The notes under the pieces: model-generated
What the model was told of the DNA's origin: nothing
Databases searched by the model: none
Seen by the model: the letters and a program-made list of their open reading frames with translations, nothing else
Part shown: positions 8,980 to 17,656 of the stretch, in pieces
How positions within the stretch are numbered: the first letter of the stretch is position 1
Layout of the letters: each line of letters begins with the position of its first letter
Source: Rhizobium sp. 007
GTDB lineage: Bacteria > Pseudomonadota > Alphaproteobacteria > Rhizobiales > Rhizobiaceae
Direction of reading: 5' to 3'
NCBI RefSeq assembly: GCF_015353075.1
Contig: NZ_CP064188.1
Span: forward strand, 620,001 to 684,000
Length of the DNA stretch: 64,000 nucleotides
Position numbers and translations under genes: made by a program

Positions 8980-11172
8980 TTAGGAAGGCGGGACAGTGCG
9001 AATCGGAAACAACATGATGGAGCCGCGCGGCTTAGCGTTTGTAGCATCCTTGACAGGTATCGCGGCGCGTGCGGTCGCCGCGAAACCCATGCTCTGGACC
9101 AAATCTGCGATGTTCTTCGGAGAGGAGGGGCGCATCGCAGAGCGCAAACCCTTCTGCGCGAGAAAGCTCAGGTCCAGCGTCCGGGTAAGCGGGCGAGCCT
9201 CGGTAAATACGGCCACAATAAATTCATTGCCGTAGGTTGTCTCCGTGAATTCAAGAGACTCCTCATCGAACGACGCCGATGGTTGAAGTCGTTCACTTTG
9301 AATATGCGAGATGGAATAGTCGCTCCCAATGTAAATAATATTCATGTCGACCATGCTGCGAGTTTTGTTCATTGCCTGCATGCGGACCATATCGCCTGGC
9401 GTAGCTAGAGTCATGCCGCTGGTTGTAATTCCTACCGTTTCGCCAGTCACTTTCGCTCTCATCGTCAGCTTCAGTTGGATTTCGTCGGCAGTGTAATCGG
9501 AGCTTTGGCTAATCTTAAATAGACTTGTCGCGCGATAGATGCTTGTGAGGTATCGAGTAATAGTATCGCGGAGAGTCTTTTGGGTGTGACCCTGTATCGC
9601 GATCGAAGGAGGTGTTCGCCCAACGTCCAGAGAAGCTTCACCGGATTCAGGCAGGAACCAGAGCGCCGGACGCCGGTTCGCACCCAAAGTGGCCCCCCTC
9701 AGGCCGCTCTCGTCAAACACAGCTAAGCGAAGATCAGCGGGCATCCCGGGCTGCACAATTTCAATGCTAAGCTGTGAAGTTTCGTCGGCGACAATGGCAT
9801 CAAGCAACTCGTTGACTTTCGCAAAACTGTCGGGGTAATCGCCAGTGTCGGCCGGTCGCGCTACCTTGAGTGTGAAATCGTATGCGCGCTCAATGAGGCG
9901 GACATAACTACTTGGCGGAATCTCGCGGAGTGTCCTAATCATTTTCGTTGTGGTCTGAGCCTCGCCAGCTTTTTCGGCAGAAGCATCCTTCACCTGCGAT
10001 GAAGACAAAACAACTTGGCTCGAGAAGCTGTCGGCGCTCGTCACCTCGACAAAACCAATTGCGTTCTGGGTTAAAGATGCGGGCTTATCAACGATCGCCA
10101 GTCGAGTTCCAACTCCCAGACCATCCAGCAAACCGGCTTGTACTGTCGCATGGTCCTTGGCCAATTTGATTGGCCACTGAGGGACAAAGTTGCCGAGGTT
10201 GTGTCCGAAGACGGACGCGTCTAAATCGCCTTCGAACAAAGGCGTGGTGCTGTTGCGGTTGATGCTCCCATAGTACTGCAGAATACTATCTGCAAGTTGG
10301 CGATACGTAACATTGGGATTCTCAGCCAGCTTCGAGAACAGAGTGTAAGTGAATAGGCCAAAAATCGGAGATCTCGTTTCCGGCAAAGGCATTTCCGGAG
10401 TAGTTTCATTCGACTGTGCGGCAAAGAAGGCAACCAATCCACCCGCGTGCGGGATATCGGCGGTTGCTTCGTCTGGTTCTTCCGCCTCCCAGAACTTTAG
10501 CGCTCGCTGGCGTTCGCTCGCCCGCAACACTTGCTGCGGCATACCCACCGCCTCCGGCCCAATTTTTCGAATTTTGGCATTGTCAACGGGCGCAGCGCGT
10601 GTAGCTGTTCCAGAGTTGCATGTATCAAATACAGCCCATATGAACGCGCCCTTCTCACGTATCCTATCTAGCTTCTGGCCGATCTCGCCATCGACTATTG
10701 CATTGGGCAACCGCTTGGTTTCATCAACCCAGCGTTCGGTGTCCTTCGGAAGAAAGATCTCATCAAGACCATCTGTTTCGGACGAGTCATCTGAGGGTTG
10801 CTGGAAGCCATGTCCGGAAAAGTGGATGTAAACAAAATCACCACTGCCAACCTGCCTCCCCAAAGTATCCAGCGTTGAGAGGATTGACGCGCGCGTGGGC
10901 TCTCCGGCTCCATTCACATTGTCCGCTAAGAGCGTAACATTTGTTGGCTCAAAGCGGACAGGGGATCGCTTCGTGAGATACTCGCGCACTAATGTGGCAT
11001 CATTCCCTGGGCCCACAAGCCAATTGGCCTTCGGAAATTTAGGGTATTCAGTAACGCCAACAATGACCGCGTAATTGGTTTGAGCGGAAGCAGGAGACGT
11101 CACAACAAGCGTTGCAAACAGCGCCGAGCTCGCGGCGCCTAACAGCATGGGTCTCAGGGAACTGGATAGCAC
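8980..11172 (-). CDS. Exported caspase-like protein (peptidase C14 family)
   Basis: 730 residues. A signal peptide ends at PASA-QTNYA (residue 30). Residues 33-330 form a C14 caspase domain: YAVIVGVTEYP strand, catalytic His121 in YIHFSGHGFQ, and catalytic Cys185 in AVFDTCNSGTA. Both dyad residues are present, so it may be an active cysteine peptidase. Characterised bacterial and plant homologues (orthocaspases, metacaspases) cleave after Arg or Lys. The C-terminal 400 residues have no recognised domain but include a DUF4384-like region (TVGITTSGMTLATPGDMVRMQ ... FIVAVFTEARPL, in part), a module often fused to bacterial caspases. It is followed on the same strand by the XRE-like gene and is divergent from a second caspase-like gene. 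Confidence 0.85.
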   Translation of the reverse strand: MLSSSLRPMLLGAASSALFATLVVTSPASAQTNYAVIVGVTEYPKFPKANWLVGPGNDATLVREYLTKRSPVRFEPTNVTLLADNVNGAGEPTRASILSTLDTLGRQVGSGDFVYIHFSGHGFQQPSDDSSETDGLDEIFLPKDTERWVDETKRLPNAIVDGEIGQKLDRIREKGAFIWAVFDTCNSGTATRAAPVDNAKIRKIGPEAVGMPQQVLRASERQRALKFWEAEEPDEATADIPHAGGLVAFFAAQSNETTPEMPLPETRSPIFGLFTYTLFSKLAENPNVTYRQLADSILQYYGSINRNSTTPLFEGDLDASVFGHNLGNFVPQWPIKLAKDHATVQAGLLDGLGVGTRLAIVDKPASLTQNAIGFVEVTSADSFSSQVVLSSSQVKDASAEKAGEAQTTTKMIRTLREIPPSSYVRLIERAYDFTLKVARPADTGDYPDSFAKVNELLDAIVADETSQLSIEIVQPGMPADLRLAVFDESGLRGATLGANRRPALWFLPESGEASLDVGRTPPSIAIQGHTQKTLRDTITRYLTSIYRATSLFKISQSSDYTADEIQLKLTMRAKVTGETVGITTSGMTLATPGDMVRMQAMNKTRSMVDMNIIYIGSDYSISHIQSERLQPSASFDEESLEFTETTYGNEFIVAVFTEARPLTRTLDLSFLAQKGLRSAMRPSSPKNIADLVQSMGFAATARAAIPVKDATNAKPRGSIMLFPIRTVPPS

Positions 11173-11618
11173 GATGTGGTCTCCCCTACGCGACCAAATG
11201 TGGTTCGTTAGTTTCGGAGCGAATGTCTACGCATTTGTATACTAATGCGTGAATTGCTTCACCGTCGAAAAGGAATATCAACCATGCCTACTTTGGGTGA
11301 CTGACGGATCGAGTCGATCAGTTCAGCCATGGCAGCCACGAGGCTGCGCGGAGAACGCACTGTCCGCATAAGAAGAACGGCGGTCGTAAAATAGCTAAAG
11401 TCTGCTGACGTCTAAGCACAATGCATATGCATGCCTAATCCTATTTAGCAATTGATTGAAAACGAGCCAAGGTCGTTAATCCATAGACCAGACCTGCGGT
11501 CGTTTCTCGAAACGGACAAGGGCCGGGTGCGATCAGTCGTACCCTTCCCCTGGGCGGAAACGCTGGGGCGGCACAGGCGACGTTCAAGGGCATGGACGAG
11601 CATGCCGGGGGGTATGAC
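11173..11618. other. Divergent promoter region between two caspase-like genes
   Basis: About 445 bases separate the starts of the two divergently read caspase-like genes. The left part is AT-richer than its surroundings (for example around 11215-11280 and 11395-11460), as expected for promoters. No clear operator repeat or RNA gene was found by eye. Confidence 0.45.
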
Positions 11619-13184
11619 ATGCAGTGCCTTCGCATCGCCCTGACGATCCTTTTGGTGCTGATGTGCTCGCAGGCGCTCGCTGAGAAGCGCGTGGCGCTGG
11701 TCATCGGCAATTCTGCCTATCAGCATGTGCCGATGTTGCCGAACCCTGGGAACGACGCAGGCGACATGGCGGCGAAGTTGCGGGATCTCGGCTTCGAGGT
11801 TGTCGTCGGTAGCGACCTCGATCTCGCCGGCGCCAGGCGCACGATCAGCGATTTCGTCAGCAGCCTCGATGGTGCCGACATCGCTCTATTCTACTATGCC
11901 GGCCACGGTCTGCAGGTGAATGGAGAGAACTATATCGCGCCTGTCGATGCGAAGCTTCTTTCGTATATCGACCTGGAATTCGAGGCGGTGCCGATGGACT
12001 TGATCCTGTCAGCCATGGAACGCACGACGCGCGTCAATCTCGTGTTCCTCGACGCCTGCCGTGACAATCCGCTGGCGGTCAATCTCGCCCGCTCCATGGG
12101 AACACGCTCTTTCTCGGTCGGCCGTGGGCTTGCCAAGGTTGGAAGTGGTGTCGGCTCTCTCATCGCCTTTGCCACTCAGCCAGGCAATGTGGCGCTCGAT
12201 GGCGAGGGCCGCAATTCTCCCTTTACCGCTGCACTTCTACGTCACCTTGGCAAGCCCGGCCGGGATATTACCCGTGAATTGATCGACGTTCGTCGCGACG
12301 TGCTCCAGGCGACACATGGAAAACAGGTGCCTTGGGACAATTCCTCGCTTACTGGCGAGGTAGTGCTGAAGCCCCTGGCGAAGCTGGGGCCCGCGATAGC
12401 CGATACCGGCAGAACGGACAATGCCGCCGAGCTTGCCTTCTGGGACACAATAAAGGCGTCGACTGACCGGGATTTTTTCGATGCCTATCTGCAGCAATAT
12501 CCGAACGGACTCTTTGTCTCACTGGCGAAGGCAAAAATCCGGATTATTGAAAGGGCAGCAGCGGAGCAGCCCGCCGCTGAGGCGAAGCCCGCTGGAACCG
12601 TGCAGCAGCCCGCAAGGGCTGACGTCGATCTGTCTACCGCCGAGAAGAAGTTGGCAGCACTTGCCCCCCCGAGTACGGGCGGCGCGACCCCCGATGCCGG
12701 AGCGCCGGACCGCGAACTAGTGCGCTCGATCCAGAAGGAACTGAACCGCGTTGGCTGCGGTGCCGGCAACGAGGACGGACTCTGGGGTGACGGCAGCCGT
12801 CGGGCGCTGGGGCAGTTCGCCAGACGCAGCAAGGTCGAGCTTGCGGCACTTGAGCCTTCAGGCGATGTGCTTGAGCGGCTTCGCACGCAGAAGTCGCGGA
12901 TCTGTCCGCTCGTTTGCGCCCAGAACCAGCAGGAGAGAAACGGCCGCTGCGCCGAGATCAAGGCGCCGGCGAAGCGCACGTTGCAGAACGCGATCACTCC
13001 GCCGACCGCTCCCCCAAAGACCTTCGGCAACTGCCCGGCCGATGCTCACATCGCTGCCCGTGAGACCTTCTCGCGCGGCACGGGCCGTGGTCGGACATTC
13101 AGGACGGCCACGCATTCCTGTGGCCGCGGCCTTATCTGCCGCCGTGCGGCGCGCGGCATGCAATGGCACTGCAATTGGAGTTAG
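11619..13184 (+). CDS. Exported caspase-like protein with C-terminal peptidoglycan-binding-like region
   Basis: 521 residues from the ATG at 11619, preceded by GGGGGG at a fair ribosome-site distance; this start places the signal peptide (CLRIALTILLVLMCSQALA) at the very N-terminus. Residues 23-240 are a C14 caspase domain: KRVALVIGNSAY, His96 in YYAGHGLQ, and Cys147 in LVFLDACRDNP. The DACRDNP form is the common version in rhizobial 'caspase family' proteins. After an Ala/Pro-rich linker, residues 365-420 (SIQKELNRVGCGAGNEDGLWG) resemble a PG_binding_1 repeat, suggesting attachment near the cell wall. The C-terminal 100 residues are cysteine-rich (ICPLVCAQNQQ, RAARGMQWHCNWS). Confidence 0.85.
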   Translation: MQCLRIALTILLVLMCSQALAEKRVALVIGNSAYQHVPMLPNPGNDAGDMAAKLRDLGFEVVVGSDLDLAGARRTISDFVSSLDGADIALFYYAGHGLQVNGENYIAPVDAKLLSYIDLEFEAVPMDLILSAMERTTRVNLVFLDACRDNPLAVNLARSMGTRSFSVGRGLAKVGSGVGSLIAFATQPGNVALDGEGRNSPFTAALLRHLGKPGRDITRELIDVRRDVLQATHGKQVPWDNSSLTGEVVLKPLAKLGPAIADTGRTDNAAELAFWDTIKASTDRDFFDAYLQQYPNGLFVSLAKAKIRIIERAAAEQPAAEAKPAGTVQQPARADVDLSTAEKKLAALAPPSTGGATPDAGAPDRELVRSIQKELNRVGCGAGNEDGLWGDGSRRALGQFARRSKVELAALEPSGDVLERLRTQKSRICPLVCAQNQQERNGRCAEIKAPAKRTLQNAITPPTAPPKTFGNCPADAHIAARETFSRGTGRGRTFRTATHSCGRGLICRRAARGMQWHCNWS

Positions 13185-13413
13185 CCCGGGAAAGGCATGC
13201 AAAGGAGTTGAGCACGATCGGTCTTGGCGAGACTGCGGGTTGCGTCATTGTTGCAAACGTTTAGCTGAATCAGGGGTGCAATTACTGGCAGCGCAAGTAT
13301 GGGGTTCGTCGTCATGCGTACAGCCAAGGCGATGCGCCCATTTCTTTGAAGGGAACTTTTCTTTTTTCTAAAATTCACGCACAGTTAGGCGTTTTCAGGG
13401 TTGGGAGGGGAGA

Positions 13414-14433
13414 ATGAAGAACGTTCGCCATGCGTCCGCTGTGTCTTGGATCCATTTTCTTAAATCATTGCCCAAATCCATCACTTTGTCCGCTACATTA
13501 GTGGCGACGGTGTCCGTTGCAAGCGCCGCTGAATCTCAGTTCGTCAACAAGGCGATGGAACGATTTCGGGTCGCCTACAACGCACCCTACGACTCTGTTC
13601 CGAAGGCACGGGCAGGAAAGGAGCGGGACAGGGTTATTGGCGGCATTCCTGCAAAAAAGGGTGAGTGGCCTTTCCAGGTTGCGTTAATGCGCAGCGAGTA
13701 TTTGGACGATAGTGCAATGTCGCAATATCAGGCGCAGTTCTGCGGCGGGTCCCTTATCGCTTCGCAATGGGTACTCACTGCGGCTCATTGCGTTGATAAT
13801 GACGGTGAAGTTCATGCTAACCGGGACATCACCATACTTGTCGGCGCGACGACGCTGACAGATGGTGTCAGGCATGAAGTGGCCGAGATCAAGATGCATC
13901 CGGGTTACGATCCCCAAACAATGAGCTATGACGCTGCGTTGATCCGACTGGCTGAGCCATCCGATGCGGTTGCGACCACAATCGGATCGGCCGAAGGCAG
14001 GGGCAACGCTACGGTCGTAGGCTGGGGACTAACAGACGAGGGAGCAAGTCCTATAGACCTTATGCAAGCGGAAATTAGTATCGTCCCGAACGATGCTTGC
14101 AATGCCGGACTCAAAAATCTGCTAAAGCAGGAGGCTGAAAAAGAAGCTGCCGCGGCGGGCGCAACTGAAGTGTTCAACATCAGCGATATTGCGGATCCAC
14201 TCGACGAATCTATGATCTGTGCGGGTGTCGCCAATGGCAAGCGAGACAGTTGCCAAGGAGATAGTGGCGGGCCGTTGATTGCAGGTGCCGGCCGCAATAC
14301 CATTCAGATTGGGATCGTCAGTTGGGGGATGGGGCCGTCAGATGCAAATCTTCAATGTGGTCACGAGGGGCTCTATGGTGTTTATACCGACGTCGGGGAT
14401 GTTGCTGATTGGGTAAATGAAAGCATACATTAG
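13414..14433 (+). CDS. Trypsin-like serine protease, probable secreted zymogen (S1A)
   Basis: 339 residues. A long N-terminal export signal (about residues 1-39, core ITLSATLVATVSVASA) is followed by a propeptide and the activation sequence RDR-VIGG, cleaved after Arg73 in this family. The catalytic triad is complete: His125 in LTAAHC, Asp173 in SYDAALIRL, Ser284 in CQGDSGGP. Asp278, six residues before the serine, occupies the primary specificity pocket, which predicts cleavage after Arg or Lys. Chymotrypsin-fold proteases with a true zymogen motif are uncommon in alphaproteobacteria. An insertion of Ala/Glu-rich sequence (residues 236-262) lies between the second and third triad residues. 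It stands 229 bases downstream of the second caspase-like gene on the same strand. Confidence 0.9.
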   Translation: MKNVRHASAVSWIHFLKSLPKSITLSATLVATVSVASAAESQFVNKAMERFRVAYNAPYDSVPKARAGKERDRVIGGIPAKKGEWPFQVALMRSEYLDDSAMSQYQAQFCGGSLIASQWVLTAAHCVDNDGEVHANRDITILVGATTLTDGVRHEVAEIKMHPGYDPQTMSYDAALIRLAEPSDAVATTIGSAEGRGNATVVGWGLTDEGASPIDLMQAEISIVPNDACNAGLKNLLKQEAEKEAAAAGATEVFNISDIADPLDESMICAGVANGKRDSCQGDSGGPLIAGAGRNTIQIGIVSWGMGPSDANLQCGHEGLYGVYTDVGDVADWVNESIH

Positions 14434-15398
14434 CCCGGGCTTCAAAGGTGTACGATGTCGAAGCGGTTACTAGGTATTGACCTGCCGGGCCTGGACCGGC
14501 AAGGGCAGCGCGCAAGAGGCTTTCCAGCGTCTCGGCCACACTGTGACTGACGTTGCGCTTCCTCGATAAAATTGTCGGCAAGCTCCAGACCCGCATCCTC
14601 GATACGGTTCTCGGCCTGTCGGTTTCCGAACTTCTGCCCCTTGCTTCCCTTCAGTGCGTGGGTCTATCAGTTTCGGGGCATCGCGACCCAGTATGAGAAA
14701 ACTCGCGCACCTTTTTCGGGGCCATCAAGCTCGCTGTCACTCGACCTTATGATCCTTCGACCAGCAAGAATGGCGTTCGAGGTGAATTCCGTGCCGTGGT
14801 CGGAGACGATCATACCGGGTTTGCCACGCTGCTCGATCAGCGCTGTCAGTTCGCGAGCAACGCGACGGCCGGAGATCGAGGTGTCGGGGACGCCGCCAGG
14901 CATTCACGCGTCACGTCGTCGACGACGTTGAGAACGCGAAAGCGTCTTCCGCAGACAAATTGGTCATGCACGAAGTCCAGCGACCCGTCGTCCAATGACG
15001 GCGACCGCGACATCTTGATCCACGCCGTATTGCCAATCGGGGTGATCCCCTGTGTTTTAACCTGATACCGACTCCTCCACGGAAAGGCAGTTACCTTCTG
15101 AAGCCGCCAAAAGCAGTCAGTCCGCTTCCGGCCAAAGAACGGAAGAACTTGCCTCGGATGAAATGGGTCCCCAGCTAGTTTTTCGTGTTGCCTCTGGTTG
15201 CAAAGTGCTCTGAGCTAAGAAGGGGTCGCTTGGTCCGAAGAGCGCGCAAATAGCTGAAAAATATCCACATTTTTGGGGGGCATCATGCCGGAATGGAGCG
15301 CTACAGGCACAAATTGCGCCTGCCTGGGGACCATGGATTCCAACCCCTGAGGCCCTTGCGTAACGCCGCATTTCGAGCGCGAGTCTGAGGATCGGTCT
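14434..15398. other. Gene-free scar region with IS remnant
   Basis: Nearly 1 kb without an intact gene. The middle (about 14640-15035) is a decayed transposase (own entry). The parts on either side, 14434-14640 and 15060-15398, hold only short frames with no recognisable product. AGCCCGGGCT just after the protease stop (14432-14441) is a short palindrome without a T-run. Confidence 0.55.
14640..15035 (-). pseudogene. IS3-family transposase (OrfB) remnant
   Basis: Minus-strand reading gives two blocks of an IS3-type DDE integrase core in different frames. The first is SLDFVHDQFVCGRRFRVLN followed by VVDDVTRECLA (about 15000-14895). The second is ISGRRVARELTALIEQRG with KPGMIVSDHGTEFTSNAIL (about 14880-14780). 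The two catalytic Asp residues of the fold are visible in VVDD and VSDHGTE, but the third (Glu) region, the upstream orfA and terminal inverted repeats are missing. It is a scar, not a mobile element. Confidence 0.8.
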
Positions 15399-16310
15399 TC
15401 AGTTGGCACTGCTTGCCCGCGCCAGTTCCGCCAAATAGTCGTTGCAGATGGCCGCGACCGTTTGATGGAGATGCTCGGTCCGCTCAAGCAGCCAGCCAAG
15501 CGCGTCTTCGGTGATCTCGAAGTGCCTCGAGTAGCGCGCCTTCACATAGGCTTCGTTGAGGATGTTGTACCATGCGGTATAGCGGTGCTGGTCGCGCGGC
15601 CAGGCGTCGATCAGCCGGCGGTCCTGGTCTTCGGCGAGCCCGCGCAGGAATTTCAGATTGTGCGACGGCGGGCTGTAGTTGGTGAGCGTCAGGAGCAAGC
15701 ATGAGTAAGCGGCTTCGACCGCTTGGTGCAGTTCGAATGCTGCGTGACCGAGTTGGCCTTTCTTGAGCAGATATTGGGTGGTGTCCAGGAAGCTCAGTGC
15801 TGTGGGAAACTTGTTCTCGAAATGCTCCTTTGCCACCCTATACGTGTCGACGGCGGAGAGTTTTCTCGGTTCGGCCAACGGCCGGTCGTCGAGCTCGTAG
15901 AGCACGATACCCTCTCGCAGGATGTCGACGAAGAAATACTGGCCGTCGGCGAGGAAGTTGTTCACCTCCCTGGCACCATGAACGATCAGCCCGACCGGCG
16001 TCTTCACGTCCTTTTCCCACATCAGCCGGTCGGTGGCTTTGTCCCAGTATTGCGGCTCTGCCAGCTGCTTGGAATTGACCAACACCAGGATGTCGTAGTC
16101 GGAGCGGTAGCCCTTCATCGTGTGCGGTTCGTCGACCCAAGTGCCGCGCGCATGCGAGCCAAACAGGATGATCTTTAAGATCCGGCCGCGCGTCTTGAAG
16201 GCGGCCGACGTGCCTGACAGCGCATCGGCGAACTCCTCATGGATGATCGCAACGACGCGGGCAAGCTCGCGCTGCTTTTCTTCCGGCAGATGTTCCAAGG
16301 ACGATCGCAT
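15399..16310 (-). CDS. Fused nucleotidyltransferase (MNT)-HEPN domain protein
   Basis: 303 residues. Residues 40-140 form a minimal nucleotidyltransferase: ILFGSHARGTW (Gly51-Ser52 of the GS motif) and YRSDYDILVLV with Asp71 and Asp73. Residues 160-290 form a HEPN-type four-helix domain (GHAAFELHQAVEAAYSCLLL). In two-gene MNT/HEPN toxin-antitoxin systems the MNT partner AMPylates the HEPN ribonuclease to silence it. Here both domains are one protein, a form common in rhizobia whose role is unknown. A decayed copy of part of this gene lies at 900-1065. No cognate partner gene is adjacent. Confidence 0.8.
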   Translation of the reverse strand: MRSSLEHLPEEKQRELARVVAIIHEEFADALSGTSAAFKTRGRILKIILFGSHARGTWVDEPHTMKGYRSDYDILVLVNSKQLAEPQYWDKATDRLMWEKDVKTPVGLIVHGAREVNNFLADGQYFFVDILREGIVLYELDDRPLAEPRKLSAVDTYRVAKEHFENKFPTALSFLDTTQYLLKKGQLGHAAFELHQAVEAAYSCLLLTLTNYSPPSHNLKFLRGLAEDQDRRLIDAWPRDQHRYTAWYNILNEAYVKARYSRHFEITEDALGWLLERTEHLHQTVAAICNDYLAELARASSAN

Positions 16311-16367
16311 GGATCCATCGATAGGCCAAAGACGATTCGCCGTCTACTACTGGAACCTGTAGGAATT

Positions 16368-16389
16368 GCGTCGGCTTGCAAGCCGACGC
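16368..16389. repeat. 22-base perfect palindrome
   Basis: GCGTCGGCTTG followed by its reverse complement, between the MNT-HEPN start and the end of the lysozyme-like gene. No T-run follows on either strand, so it is not a clear terminator. It could be a protein-binding site or a hairpin in the leader of the MNT-HEPN transcript. Confidence 0.5.
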
Positions 16390-16469
16390 GGTCTGCCACG
16401 GCTACGGTGGGGGCGGGAGAATCCCTTGCTTTCCAAGAAGCAAGCTGAAGCTGGCCCGCTCGCTCGCGG

Positions 16470-17498
16470 CTACCGTGACGCCACCCAGTTGTGCCAATCG
16501 TCTTCATCACCATGGAAGACGTTGAGATCGATCCGGCCATCGACGCCATGCGACAGGCCGGAACCCGAATACTGCCAGAAAACCCACTTCCGTTTTGGAT
16601 AGACCTTGGACGGGTGAGCGGCCACCGAGCGCAGCCAGAAGGGATAGTCGAGGAACGCGCCCTTCAGATTGTCGCGATAGAAGTCAGGCGCCGTGTAGAT
16701 GATCGGACGCTGGCCGTAGTGCCGCTCAAGCTTGTCCATGAAGACCTGCATTTTTTCGAGCACCCGCTCGCGCGAAGGCCGTCTCTTGCAGCTCGATTCG
16801 CCGTTCCACTCGACGTCGATCACCGGCGGAAGAGCACCCGCTTCCTTCGGAACGTTGCGGATGAACCAGTCGGCCTGTTCGCCGGCCGTCCGGCACCAGT
16901 AGAAGAAGTGATAGGCGCCGCGCTTTAAGCCGGCCTCCTTGGCCCGGCGCCAGTTCTTCTTGAACATCGGATCGAGATGATCGCCGCCGTCCGTCGCCTT
17001 GATATAGGCGAAGTTCGCCCCCTGCCTCCGGAGCCTTTCCCAATCGATCTCCGCCTGCCAGCGCGAAACGTCGACGCCATGCACGGCAAGCTTTCTGGGC
17101 GATATGGACCCGAAATTGATCGGCTTGGCGTCGCGGAAGCCATAGCCGTAAATCTGCGAGCGCGTCTGCGGAGCTGCCCTCATTTCAGGCTTTTCCGGCG
17201 CCAGCATGGCAATCGGCCGGTCTGACGGGATGGGCGCGCCAACGGTTCTTGAAGCCGGCGCGAACGCCTGCGGCTGCGGCACCGATCCCGCCCAGGCCAA
17301 CGTCTCCTGCGGCGGGTTGCCCTGCAGGGCAACGTCGCCGACATTGGCGGCAGGGACGGGCACGGTTGATTGGGTAACCGAGCCCGTCGTCTCCTCAGAT
17401 GGCCGCCCGGCCTGAACGGTCGCAGGACGAGAATTGGCGGCGCAACCGGCCAATGTCAGGCACGCAAAAAAGATTGCTGTCACATTCGATAAACGCAT
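16470..17498 (-). CDS. GH25 lysozyme-like lipoprotein
   Basis: 342 residues from the ATG at 17498; an in-frame ATG at 17519 would add seven residues in front of the signal. The signal peptide MRLSNVTAIFFACLTLAGC ends in a lipobox (LAGC), so it should be lipid-anchored. After a Pro/Ala-rich linker, residues 135-335 are a GH25 domain: VHGVDVSRWQAEIDW, YIKATDGGDHLDPMF, PVIDVEWNGES with the catalytic Asp/Glu pair, and the closing WVFWQYSGSG. GH25 enzymes cleave the beta-1,4 bond between MurNAc and GlcNAc in peptidoglycan. It stands alone, with no phage genes nearby, so a housekeeping or cell-wall remodelling role is likelier than lysis. Confidence 0.88.
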   Translation of the reverse strand: MRLSNVTAIFFACLTLAGCAANSRPATVQAGRPSEETTGSVTQSTVPVPAANVGDVALQGNPPQETLAWAGSVPQPQAFAPASRTVGAPIPSDRPIAMLAPEKPEMRAAPQTRSQIYGYGFRDAKPINFGSISPRKLAVHGVDVSRWQAEIDWERLRRQGANFAYIKATDGGDHLDPMFKKNWRRAKEAGLKRGAYHFFYWCRTAGEQADWFIRNVPKEAGALPPVIDVEWNGESSCKRRPSRERVLEKMQVFMDKLERHYGQRPIIYTAPDFYRDNLKGAFLDYPFWLRSVAAHPSKVYPKRKWVFWQYSGSGLSHGVDGRIDLNVFHGDEDDWHNWVASR

Positions 17499-17656
17499 AA
17501 GAACCCGTACGCAAAACAACTGCCGCCGACGCCAATCCCTTGCCGCCGGGACCGGCTGGCATGAATGGCTAATGGAAAATTACCAAAAAAGACTGAATAC
17601 AATCTTTATTGCCAAGGTTAACGGCGCGCGCATGCTTGCGAGTGCGTCACGGAATT

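Noticed and set aside
7260..14433. Known antiviral caspase/trypsin module (type III CRISPR-linked or Avs-type)
   Set aside because: All proteases here carry export signals and no NTPase, CRISPR effector or nucleotide-sensing gene is present, so the known cytoplasmic defence types do not fit.
15060..15398. Possible CRISPR, RNA gene or IS end in the scar region
   Set aside because: No repeats with regular spacing, no tRNA-like fold and no terminal inverted repeats were found by eye.
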